Shown here: positions 1 through 6,318 of the stretch, in pieces | Numbering within the stretch: the stretch's first letter is position 1 | How the letters are laid out: each line of letters begins with the position of its first letter | NCBI GenBank assembly: GCA_003533975.1 | Contig: DQCL01000276.1 | Coordinates: 13,012 to 20,612, forward strand | DNA: 7,601 nt | Source of the DNA: Octadecabacter sp. | Lineage (GTDB): Bacteria; Pseudomonadota; Alphaproteobacteria; Rhodobacterales; Rhodobacteraceae | Reading direction: 5' to 3' | Program-made: the position numbers and the translations under genes | The notes under the pieces: model-generated | Seen by the model: the letters and a program-made list of their open reading frames with translations, nothing else | Told to the model about the DNA's origin: nothing | Databases searched by the model: none

Positions 1-377
1 CAAACACGCCAAACGTTCAATTATTCTCTCTCTATAAGGGTCCATTCCTTGAGGCCTTTCATGAGGACGGAAGTGCCGCGCTGATCGTCGATACCGCAAG
101 CACAGACCGCGACTTTGCGGACTGTGCCGCGACGATGAAGGAAATGGACCTGATTATCACGTCGGACACAGCCACCGCGCACATCGCGGGCTCGCTTGGT
201 GTTCCTGTTTGGGTCATGCTGCACTGGGACGCATTCTGGGTGTACCGGCACGAAGGCGAAATAACACCGTGGTATCCTTCGATGCGCTTGTTCCGTCAGG
301 CAAAACCACAAGACTGGGCATCAGCATTTGATGCGGCAAACAAAGCGTTGGAAAAAGAGGTTTCTAAACATGGCTGA
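1..377 (+). CDS. C-terminal part of a GT-B glycosyltransferase (GT9/GT41-like, probably TPR-linked); 5' end outside window
   Basis: The reading frame is already open at base 3 and runs to TGA at 375-377, giving about 124 residues of the C-terminal nucleotide-sugar-binding half of a GT-B enzyme. Visible are a VQLFSLYKG strand near the left edge (residues 5-13), DFADCAATMKEMDLIIT (37-53), then the diagnostic SDTATAHIAGSLGVPVWVML stretch (54-73) and a PWYPSMRLFRQ segment (89-99). The DTAxAHxAGxLGxPVWV pattern is the donor-binding core of GT9 heptosyltransferases and of bacterial TPR/O-GlcNAc-transferase-like proteins. The PWYPSMRLFRQ ending is typical of the TPR-containing group. Whether TPR repeats are present cannot be seen. 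The gene overlaps the next one by 8 bases, so the pair is probably co-translated. Donor and acceptor are unknown. The position next to flagellar genes makes flagellin or a surface glycan a possible acceptor, but that is inference. Confidence 0.85.
   Translation, partial: NTPNVQLFSLYKGPFLEAFHEDGSAALIVDTASTDRDFADCAATMKEMDLIITSDTATAHIAGSLGVPVWVMLHWDAFWVYRHEGEITPWYPSMRLFRQAKPQDWASAFDAANKALEKEVSKHG
357..360 (+). promoter_or_regulatory. Shine-Dalgarno fixing the start of the DUF6165 gene
   Basis: AAAGAGG ends at base 360, nine bases before the ATG at 370. This supports 370 as the start rather than the in-frame ATGs at 328 and 331, which would add 14 residues unlike the family's N-terminus (family members begin close to the VxxxxPGELIDK motif). 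The site lies inside the end of the upstream glycosyltransferase gene. Confidence 0.7.
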
Positions 378-774
378 CCATATTCTTGTTCCCACAGCTC
401 CGGGTGAGTTGATCGACAAGTTAACGATTCTTCGCCTGAAGGAGGAACGTATTTCGGACGCCGCGAAAGTTGAAAACGTTCGCATCGAAAAGGCGGCCCT
501 TATGGAGACCGCCGATGCTCATGTCCCCCCAAGTGCTGCGCTCACGGCCCTTTGGGAGGAACTCTACGCGATCAACGCAGACCTTTGGGTGATCGAAGAT
601 GACATCCGCGATTGTGAAAAGGCAAAAGATTTTGGCGAAGAATTCATTCGCCTTGCGCGGGCCGTCTACATCACCAATGACAAACGCGCTGATGTGAAAA
701 AGAAAATAAACATGCTGTTGGGTTCCGCTCTTATTGAGGAAAAATCTTACAGCGACCACGGAGTCGAAACATGA
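370..774 (+). CDS. DUF6165-type small protein of unknown function
   Basis: A 134-residue soluble protein with no signal peptide or membrane segment. The N-terminal motif APGELIDKLTILRLKEERI (residues 10-28), followed by an NVR triplet (36-38), is the hallmark of the short proteins grouped as DUF6165. The middle LWEELYAINADLWVIEDDIR (61-80) and the end NDKRADVKKKIN (103-114) are charged and probably helical. No catalytic motif is apparent. It begins inside the glycosyltransferase gene (8-base overlap) and ends in an ATGA overlap with the methyltransferase gene, so all three are likely made together in fixed proportion. Family members are often found beside TPR-type glycosyltransferases. A helper or partner role in glycan transfer is therefore reasonable, but nothing in the sequence proves it. 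Confidence 0.8.
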   Translation: MADHILVPTAPGELIDKLTILRLKEERISDAAKVENVRIEKAALMETADAHVPPSAALTALWEELYAINADLWVIEDDIRDCEKAKDFGEEFIRLARAVYITNDKRADVKKKINMLLGSALIEEKSYSDHGVET

Positions 775-1532
775 CAGAGAATGTAGCCGAAGCACGCCGC
801 CTATTGCGGAAAGAAGCCACAAAGCTTCAGAAAGCGATCGAGAACAATCGCACGCGTAAACGAGGACCTTTGGTCCGGCGCTTTCATGAAGTTCGGCAGA
901 TGCTGTCGCCGCTGTATACTTATACATCGCAAGCCGGACAGGATTATGTGGTCGATCAACTCATGAAGCACAAACGCGAAGGAACGTTTGTCGATGTTGG
1001 CGGGTACGACGGTGTAACAGGGTCGAATACTTTTTTTCTGGAAACAAACCGCGGTTGGACAGGTGCACTTGTTGAACCTGTGAAAGCACAGCTCGTTAAG
1101 GCCGCTGCATTGCGGACCTGTCCCTGCATTGAAGCCGCAGTCGCACCGACTGAGGGAGAGGCTGATTTTATTGAAATCAGCGAAGGCTTCACCCAGATGA
1201 GCGGACTGGCAAATACCTATGACAAAAAGCTCCTCCAGAAAGTCCGCAATGACAAACGTCACCGCGAAAACGTCACGAAGGTGAAAACGAAAACCTTGTC
1301 GAGCATTCTTGAATACGTCGAAATTCCTGACCCGGACTTCATTTCTCTAGACATCGAAGGCGGAGAAACCGCCTGCCTTAAGGCGTTTCCGTTCAAAGAT
1401 CATAACGTCAAAGTATGGTCGATTGAGAACAACACAGGGACGTCAGAAGTCAAGAAGCTTATGGACACTAACGGCTATGATTTAGTCGAATTTTGCGGAC
1501 CAGATGAGGTGTATTTTAAACGTTCGTCATAA
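771..1532 (+). CDS. FkbM-family SAM-dependent methyltransferase
   Basis: A 253-residue protein with a Rossmann-type methyltransferase core. After a basic, probably helical N-terminus (residues 1-45) comes YTSQAGQDYVV (51-61), whose SQxGQD is typical of FkbM proteins. Motif I is FVDVGGYDGVTGSNT (73-87), which binds S-adenosylmethionine. ALVEP (99-103) is the acidic motif II that contacts the cofactor ribose. DFISLDIEGGE (189-199) is the characteristic FkbM D-I-E-G-x-E motif. FkbM enzymes O-methylate sugars or related hydroxyl groups, and the substrate here is unknown. The start ATG at 771 overlaps the previous stop by four bases and is preceded by GGAG at 760-763, seven bases upstream. With the glycosyltransferase it suggests synthesis of a methylated glycan. 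It has four cysteines, whereas the flagellar proteins downstream have none. Confidence 0.9.
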   Translation: MTENVAEARRLLRKEATKLQKAIENNRTRKRGPLVRRFHEVRQMLSPLYTYTSQAGQDYVVDQLMKHKREGTFVDVGGYDGVTGSNTFFLETNRGWTGALVEPVKAQLVKAAALRTCPCIEAAVAPTEGEADFIEISEGFTQMSGLANTYDKKLLQKVRNDKRHRENVTKVKTKTLSSILEYVEIPDPDFISLDIEGGETACLKAFPFKDHNVKVWSIENNTGTSEVKKLMDTNGYDLVEFCGPDEVYFKRSS

Positions 1533-1550
1533 GGCCAACACAATTCGATC

Positions 1551-1568
1551 ACGCTGAGCGCTGAGCGT
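1551..1568 (+). repeat. Imperfect palindrome / 7-bp tandem repeat between the methyltransferase gene and motB
   Basis: The 18 bases ACGCTGAGCGCTGAGCGT read as two copies of CGCTGAG and also as a palindrome broken only by a central G-G pair (ACGCT/AGCGT arms). They sit 18 bases after the methyltransferase stop. They could be a weak transcript hairpin separating the two gene groups or a protein-binding dyad. No run of T follows, so a standard intrinsic terminator is not supported. Confidence 0.4.
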
Positions 1569-1608
1569 CGTTGATAAGGTCCTGTTCAACATAGAACTGG
1601 AGTGGGCC

Positions 1609-2427
1609 ATGTCAGATCGACCGAATGCACCGATTATCATTAAACGAAAGAAAGTAGTCGCTGGTGGCGGACACCATGGCGGCGCTTGGAAAGTTGCCTA
1701 TGCGGACTTCGTGACCGCGATGATGGCATTCTTTCTACTGATGTGGCTGTTGAATGCGACGACGGAACAACAGCGAAAAGGCATCGCCGACTACTTTTCA
1801 CCAACGATTCCCGTAAGCAGAATATCAGGCGGCGGTGAGGGGATGTTCGGCGGAACAAACATCTTTACCGACGATACATTGGTGCAAGACGGCACAGGGC
1901 AATCTGGTGGTGTTCCGACCATTGGGGAGGACGCCGGCGCGCTCGAAAGGGCGGCTGAAATTGCGGCTCTACAAGAGGTCGAGTCGACGCTTCTTGGGAT
2001 TGGCGGTGAAAGCCTCATCCAACAAGAGGCCTTGCGTCACGTTATAACTAGGCTCACTGACGAAGGCCTTATCATCGAGATTTTTGCCCGTGAGAACGCG
2101 CCGCTGTTTGTTGAGGAAGGCACTGAACCTACGCTCATCTTGATTGAGCTGACGACAATGTTTGCACGGGTGTTCGGCTTGGTCACAAATCCTGTCGCTG
2201 TAGACGGCCATACGCGCACCCTTCCGCTTGTCGTCGCAGAACGTCCGGTATGGGACATTTCTTCAGGACGCGCTGAAACCGTGCGCCGCCTCTTGGAGGC
2301 CGGAGATCTTGATCCTCTGCGAATTGCGCGCATGACGGGACACGCTGACCGTGACCTCGCACGCGAAAGCTCTGTGTCTGTTCGTAACAACCGGATCGAG
2401 ATCACCTTGCTGCGCGTATTGGAATGA
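1609..2427 (+). CDS. motB: Flagellar motor stator protein MotB
   Basis: MotB is the half of the proton-driven stator that anchors it to peptidoglycan. The 272 residues show the expected layout: a basic cytoplasmic N-terminus containing IIIKRKKVVAGGGHHGGAWK (9-28), one membrane helix with the proton-binding aspartate at residue 33 (YADFVTAMMAFFLLMWLLN, 31-49), and an amphipathic plug-like stretch after it (about 52-64). A Gly-rich linker follows, then a periplasmic OmpA/MotB-like domain with VDGHTRTLP (198-206), WDISSGRAETVRRLL (215-229) and GHADRD...RNNRIEI (244-265). The length is somewhat below enteric MotB. The usual GHTD of the peptidoglycan-binding loop reads GHTR, while the later conserved arginine (221) is kept. 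This is, from memory, usual for roseobacter MotB. GGAG at 1599-1602 lies six bases before the ATG. Its partner motA is not in the window. No cysteines. Confidence 0.95.
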   Translation: MSDRPNAPIIIKRKKVVAGGGHHGGAWKVAYADFVTAMMAFFLLMWLLNATTEQQRKGIADYFSPTIPVSRISGGGEGMFGGTNIFTDDTLVQDGTGQSGGVPTIGEDAGALERAAEIAALQEVESTLLGIGGESLIQQEALRHVITRLTDEGLIIEIFARENAPLFVEEGTEPTLILIELTTMFARVFGLVTNPVAVDGHTRTLPLVVAERPVWDISSGRAETVRRLLEAGDLDPLRIARMTGHADRDLARESSVSVRNNRIEITLLRVLE

Positions 2428-2472
2428 ACGTACGGAATATTCCCGCTGCATTTTATCTATTAGCCGTACGTT
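2427..2472 (+). promoter_or_regulatory. 9-bp perfect inverted repeat (AACGTACGG ... CCGTACGTT) downstream of motB
   Basis: AACGTACGG at 2427-2435 is exactly complementary to CCGTACGTT at 2464-2472, with 28 bases between them. The first arm starts on the last base of the motB stop codon. Each arm contains the self-palindromic CGTACG, so each could also bind a dimeric regulator on its own. As RNA it would make a 9-bp stem with a large loop. No T run follows, so an intrinsic terminator is unlikely. Function unknown; the repeat itself is certain. Confidence 0.6.
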
Positions 2473-2534
2473 AAGTGGTTAAGCGGTAGGTCTGACATAA
2501 GTACGTCCATCCTTGTGACAGAAAGGCCAAGCAC
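2428..2534 (+). promoter_or_regulatory. 107-base motB-flgE intergenic region, candidate control region of flgE-flgK-flgL-flgI
   Basis: This is the longest gap between flagellar genes here. It holds the GTACG inverted repeat, a third GTAC core at 2501-2504, and a tandem repeat GTTAAGTG-GTTAAGCG at 2470-2485. The TTAA pairs resemble CtrA half-sites, but they are four bases apart rather than the seven expected for a full CtrA box. No convincing sigma-54, sigma-28 or sigma-70 promoter was found by eye; the best -10-like hexamer is CATAAG at 2496-2501. GAAAGG at 2521-2526 is the flgE Shine-Dalgarno. Confidence 0.4.
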
Positions 2535-3839
2535 ATGACGATTTCATCTTCCCTAAATGCTAGCGTAGCGGGGCTCGCATCTAATGCGAGTCGCCTTGCG
2601 ACGATCTCCGACAATATCGCCAACTCTTCTACCTACGGGTACAAGCGTGCGGTTGCCGACTTCCACTCAATGGTCATTGATAGTGGCAAAGGTACCTATG
2701 CCGCGGGTGGCGTTCGCGTAACAACGCAACGGTTGATTGATGAGCGCGGGCCGCTGGTATCTACATCAAACCCTACAGACCTTGCTGTTCGAGGGCGTGG
2801 TATGTTGCCCGTCACGGAAGGTTCAGCGCTCGGTGTTGGTGCGGCTACAGACTTTCCCATGCGCCTTTCAACGACAGGGTCGTTCCGCGCCGATGCGGAC
2901 GGCTATCTCACAACAGAATCGGGGCTTGTCCTGCTAGGGTGGCCGGCCAATCCAGATGGCTCGATCCCAACCTTACCGCGCGATAGCGCCGGTGGTTTGG
3001 AACCCGTTCGTGTAGATACAAACCAATTCGTCAGTGACCCCACGACCGCGATTCAGCTTGCAGTTAACCTGCCTGCAACCGAAACGGCAGCCGGTGCAAC
3101 CGGTGATACTGAATCGCTCTCGATCGAGTACTTCGATAACCTTGGGATCGCTGAAAACCTTTCGGTTAGCTTTGTACCGACGGTTCCCGCCACTGGATCG
3201 TCGAACACTTGGACAATGTTGATCGAAGACAGCGCCAGCGGAGGGGCAGTTGTCGGAAACTATACGCTTCAGTTTGACGACACCCCTGGACTAGGTGGCC
3301 GCCTTTTGTCTGTAACCGATACTGTCGGGGACCCCTATGATGCTGCTTCTGGTTCCATATCCGTAGCTGTTAACGGTGGAGATGTTTCGATTGGGATTGG
3401 TGAGCTCGGCGAAGCAGGTGGGCTTTCGCAACTATCAGATGCATTCGCTCCTGTGTCGGTCACAAAAGATGGTTCACCCGTCGGCAACATGACCTCTGTC
3501 GAAGTCGATGCTAACGGTTTTGTACACGCCTTCTTTGACACAGGTGTCTCCCGCACAATCTATCAGGTTCCGATCGTCGATGTTCCCAATGAAAATGGCT
3601 TGGTCACCCAAGACCACCAAAGCTACACCGTGACCCCGGAAAGTGGGCCATTCTACCTCTGGGATGCTGGTGATGGCCCGACAGGAGATATTGTTAGTTT
3701 CGCTCGCGAAGAATCCGCCACCGATGTGGCTGGCGAGCTCACACAGCTGATCCAAACGCAACGCGCTTATTCATCCAACGCCAAGGTCATTCAGACCGTG
3801 GATGAAATGCTGCAGGAAACAACCAACATCAAACGCTAA
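2535..3839 (+). CDS. flgE: Flagellar hook protein FlgE
   Basis: FlgE subunits are exported by the flagellar type III system and polymerise into the hook, the universal joint between rod and filament. The 434 residues begin with the conserved rod-type N-terminus, LNASVAGLASNASRLATISD then NIANSSTYGYKR (7-38). The LSTTGSFRADADGYLTTESG block (111-130), followed by LVLLGWPANPDG, is typical of hook and distal-rod proteins. The middle (about 140-330) is a low-conservation surface domain rich in Gly, Ser, Thr and Asp. YQVPIVDVPNENGL (343-356) leads into the C-terminal D0 helix with ELTQLIQTQRAYSSNAKVIQ then TVDEMLQETTNIKR (401-434). There is no cleaved signal peptide and no cysteine, as expected for an exported axial protein. 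GAAAGG eight bases upstream supports the start. Two stops in a row (TAA TAA) end it, 19 bases before flgK. Confidence 0.96.
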   Translation: MTISSSLNASVAGLASNASRLATISDNIANSSTYGYKRAVADFHSMVIDSGKGTYAAGGVRVTTQRLIDERGPLVSTSNPTDLAVRGRGMLPVTEGSALGVGAATDFPMRLSTTGSFRADADGYLTTESGLVLLGWPANPDGSIPTLPRDSAGGLEPVRVDTNQFVSDPTTAIQLAVNLPATETAAGATGDTESLSIEYFDNLGIAENLSVSFVPTVPATGSSNTWTMLIEDSASGGAVVGNYTLQFDDTPGLGGRLLSVTDTVGDPYDAASGSISVAVNGGDVSIGIGELGEAGGLSQLSDAFAPVSVTKDGSPVGNMTSVEVDANGFVHAFFDTGVSRTIYQVPIVDVPNENGLVTQDHQSYTVTPESGPFYLWDAGDGPTGDIVSFAREESATDVAGELTQLIQTQRAYSSNAKVIQTVDEMLQETTNIKR

Positions 3840-3858
3840 TAAACTGAGGTAACTGGCC

Positions 3859-5304
3859 ATGAGTATTTCTAGCTCACTATCTAATGCCCTGTCAGGGATG
3901 ACTGCCGCGTCACGCATGGCCGAAGTTGTGTCCTCAAACGTGTCTAATTCGCTAACGGATGGATATGGCCGCAGGTCTCTAAACCTGTCATCTTCGGTTG
4001 TCGGGGGGCATGGTGCCGGCGTTGAAATCGGGTCAATCACTCGACACGTTGATCGCGGGGTCCTTGGTGACCGACGATTGGCGGGCGCCAGTTTGGGGGG
4101 GTATAGCGCACTGGTTTCCACCATGAACCGCATCCAAGATGCGATTGGTGAGGTGGGTAACTCTGGATCGATCTCAAACCGAATCGTCGCAGTAGAGACC
4201 GCGTTGATCGGGGCCGCGTCCGACCCGTCATCCAGTATCAATCTATCAGCGTTGGCGGAAAAACTCAGTGATGTTGCTACCAGTCTGAATACCGCATCGC
4301 GTGACATTCAAAATGAAAGGGAACGAGCGGATTCCTCAATTTCGGATCAAGTCAGTAGGCTGAACACGGCTTTGTCGCAGGTTCAACAGTTCAACAAAGA
4401 CATCACGAATGCCAACAATTCAGGCTATGATCCGTCAGGCTTGATGGACCAACGACAACTCGTCATTGACGGAATTTCTGAAATCGTCCCAGTGCGAGAG
4501 ATACGCCGCACAGGCGGCCAAGTTGCATTGATGACGCCAAGTGGGGAAACTTTGCTTGATGGTGAGGCCAAGGCTTTCGGGTTCGTCCAGAATCCCGTCA
4601 TCACACCTGACATGACCATACAGAGCGGGGCCCTGTCGGGCATTACCCTCGACGGTCAAACGATTGCGACTGACGGAGTAGGGAAGCTCTCCGGGGGAAC
4701 ACTCGGTGCAACATTTCAGGCTCGAGACTCTGAACTCATAACGGCGCAAAAGGGTTTGGACGCAATTGCAGCTGATCTAATCGGTCGATTTCAGGACCCG
4801 AACGTTGACCCAACCCTGGCACCTGGCGAAGCTGGGCTCTTAACGGATGCAGGAGCCGCCTATAATGTTGCAAACATTGTAGGGTTATCATCGCGAATTT
4901 CGCTCAATATGCTCGTGGACCCCTCCGAAGGTGGCGCGCTTTCTAAGCTCCGCGATGGTCTTAACGCCACCTCCATAGGACCGAGCGGCAATGCTAGCTT
5001 ACTTCAGGCGCTTTCTGGAGCACTTGCAGATGCGCGAACGACGGCAACCGACCCTGTTCAACAAAGTGTAGCTGGCCGCGCATCAAGTATCGAAGCTGAA
5101 ATGGGGAGCAAACGTGTTGAGTTTGAATCTGAGGTCAGTTTCGCAAGTGCGAGGTGGTCGAGCTTGAAAGAAGCGGAAACCGCTGATGGCGTGGACACTG
5201 ATTATGAAATGCAAATGCTGCTGCGCGTTGAACAAGCTTATGCCGCAAACGCACGTGTCATTCAAACTGTCGAAACCCTGATGCAAAGACTGATGGAGAT
5301 CTGA
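3859..5304 (+). CDS. flgK: Hook-filament junction protein FlgK (HAP1)
   Basis: FlgK forms the first adaptor layer between hook and filament. The 481-residue protein has the axial N-terminal helix with LSNALSGMTAASRMAEVVSS and NVSNSLTDGYGRR (7-39). A long helical D1 region follows (about 80-190, including FNKDITNANNSGYDPSGL). Then comes the FlgK-type block DQRQLVIDGISEIVPV (197-212) with GGQVALMTPSGETLLDG (219-235). The C-terminal D0 helix contains GVDTDYEMQMLLRVEQAYAA then NARVIQTVETLMQRLMEI (444-481). It is a little shorter than enteric FlgK, the difference lying in the variable centre. The end closely resembles the FlgE end (NAKVIQTVDEMLQ versus NARVIQTVETLMQ), reflecting the common origin of axial proteins. 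GAGGT at 3846-3850 is suitably spaced from the ATG at 3859. No cysteines. Only three bases separate it from flgL. Confidence 0.95.
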   Translation: MSISSSLSNALSGMTAASRMAEVVSSNVSNSLTDGYGRRSLNLSSSVVGGHGAGVEIGSITRHVDRGVLGDRRLAGASLGGYSALVSTMNRIQDAIGEVGNSGSISNRIVAVETALIGAASDPSSSINLSALAEKLSDVATSLNTASRDIQNERERADSSISDQVSRLNTALSQVQQFNKDITNANNSGYDPSGLMDQRQLVIDGISEIVPVREIRRTGGQVALMTPSGETLLDGEAKAFGFVQNPVITPDMTIQSGALSGITLDGQTIATDGVGKLSGGTLGATFQARDSELITAQKGLDAIAADLIGRFQDPNVDPTLAPGEAGLLTDAGAAYNVANIVGLSSRISLNMLVDPSEGGALSKLRDGLNATSIGPSGNASLLQALSGALADARTTATDPVQQSVAGRASSIEAEMGSKRVEFESEVSFASARWSSLKEAETADGVDTDYEMQMLLRVEQAYAANARVIQTVETLMQRLMEI

Positions 5305-5307
5305 ACC

Positions 5308-6318
5308 ATGGCAATCTCGATGATTGGCGACATGCGCCAACACTTATTAACAACGCGTCACAACACATCCTTAAAAAATGAGCTTAACACGCTGGTTCAA
5401 GAGCTTACCTCAGGCGAACATAACGACCTCACGGCCCATTTGGGTGGTGATCAGACTCGCCTCGCGGGTCTAGATCGCCAACTTCAAATGTTAGGGCAGT
5501 TTGCCCAGACAAACGCAGAGACAGGCCAGTTACTTTCAATGATGCAAACCGCATTATCTGGGATCGACAGTCACCGTGAAACCGCGAGTGCTGCGCTGCT
5601 TTCGATCAACACCTCAAGCACTTTGTCGCAAATTGAGAACGCCGCCGAAGTCGCGCGCGGTAGTTTTGAATCAACAGTTCAAACGTTGAATCTCCGTTCA
5701 GGAGATCGAAGTATGTTTGGTGGAAATGACTTGGGGTCAAACCCACTGGCTGATCCGAACGTAATGATGACTGCGCTGGAGAATGCAGTAGCTGGCCTAA
5801 CGTCAGCTACTGGTATTGAAGCAGCAGTTGATGCTTGGTTCGACGCGCCGGCCGGTGGATTTGAAACGGTCGGTTACCTTGGTGACACAAACGGCTATAT
5901 TTCCAGATCATCAGGAGCAGGTCAGACAATCGAAATTAGTGCGCGCGCTGATGACCAAGCGATCAGAGATACGCTCAAAGCGCTCGCAAAAGGCGCACTC
6001 GCAGGGAACTCTTCACTCAACCTTGGAAACGAAACCCGGCAAAGCCTACAGGAGCAATCTGGTGTTGAACTGCTCACCCAAGCTTCGGAGCTAACCGGCA
6101 TTCAGGCCCGTATCGGACATGCAGAACAACGAGCAGAGCAAGCGAAAGCTCTCATATCAGCGCAGACCGCATCATTCGGTATTGCCCGAAACGAACTTGT
6201 TGCGGCTGATCCTTTTGATACGGCGACTCGACTACAATCCGTTCAACTTCAACTGGAGACCCATTACACCTTAACCGCGCGCCTGTCGCACTTATCATTG
6301 ACGGAGTATTTGCGTTGA
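5308..6318 (+). CDS. flgL: Hook-filament junction protein FlgL (HAP3)
   Basis: FlgL is the second adaptor layer, sitting between FlgK and the flagellin filament, and is related to flagellin. The 336-residue protein shows a flagellin-like N-terminus with NELNTLVQELTSGEHNDL (24-41), then LGGDQTRLAGLDRQLQMLGQ (45-64). The SMFGGNDLGSNPLAD segment (135-149) corresponds to the FGG turn conserved in FlgL proteins. A variable centre rich in Ala, Gly and Ser follows. The C-terminal D0/D1 helices run from about 255 (LLTQASELTGIQARIGHAEQ) to SVQLQLETHYTLTARLSHLS (311-330), ending LTEYLR. Sequence similarity to enteric FlgL is modest, as usual in alphaproteobacteria, but position and end motifs make the call firm. 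GGAG at 5295-5298, inside the end of flgK, lies nine bases before the ATG. No cysteines. Its stop overlaps the flgI TTG start by four bases. Confidence 0.9.
   Translation: MAISMIGDMRQHLLTTRHNTSLKNELNTLVQELTSGEHNDLTAHLGGDQTRLAGLDRQLQMLGQFAQTNAETGQLLSMMQTALSGIDSHRETASAALLSINTSSTLSQIENAAEVARGSFESTVQTLNLRSGDRSMFGGNDLGSNPLADPNVMMTALENAVAGLTSATGIEAAVDAWFDAPAGGFETVGYLGDTNGYISRSSGAGQTIEISARADDQAIRDTLKALAKGALAGNSSLNLGNETRQSLQEQSGVELLTQASELTGIQARIGHAEQRAEQAKALISAQTASFGIARNELVAADPFDTATRLQSVQLQLETHYTLTARLSHLSLTEYLR
6303..6306 (+). promoter_or_regulatory. Shine-Dalgarno supporting the TTG start of flgI
   Basis: GGAG lies eight bases before TTG at 6315-6317, within the last codons of flgL. The TTG choice is supported because it gives a complete signal peptide and puts the overlap with the flgL stop at exactly TTGA. 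The next in-frame ATG, within the AMA cleavage motif, would delete the signal. Confidence 0.75.

Noticed and set aside
328..369. Longer N-terminus of the DUF6165 protein from ATG 328
   Set aside because: The extra residues are basic and unlike the family start, and the overlap with the previous gene would be 50 bases. The ATG at 370 has a good Shine-Dalgarno and family-like N-terminus.
421..927. 168-residue - strand frame over the DUF6165 and methyltransferase genes
   Set aside because: It is antisense to two supported genes, with a composition typical of shadow translation and no family motif.
1571..1597. Sigma-70 promoter TTGATA ... TAGAAC before motB
   Set aside because: The spacer is only 15 bases, the -10 is poor, and transcription would begin at or after the motB Shine-Dalgarno.
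2471..2482. Canonical CtrA box upstream of flgE
   Set aside because: The TTAA elements are four bases apart, not seven, and the second lacks the usual following C.
3771..4307. 178-residue open frame on the - strand across the flgE-flgK junction
   Set aside because: It lies antisense to two firmly identified genes, has no recognisable domain, and is explained by codon bias in the opposite strand.
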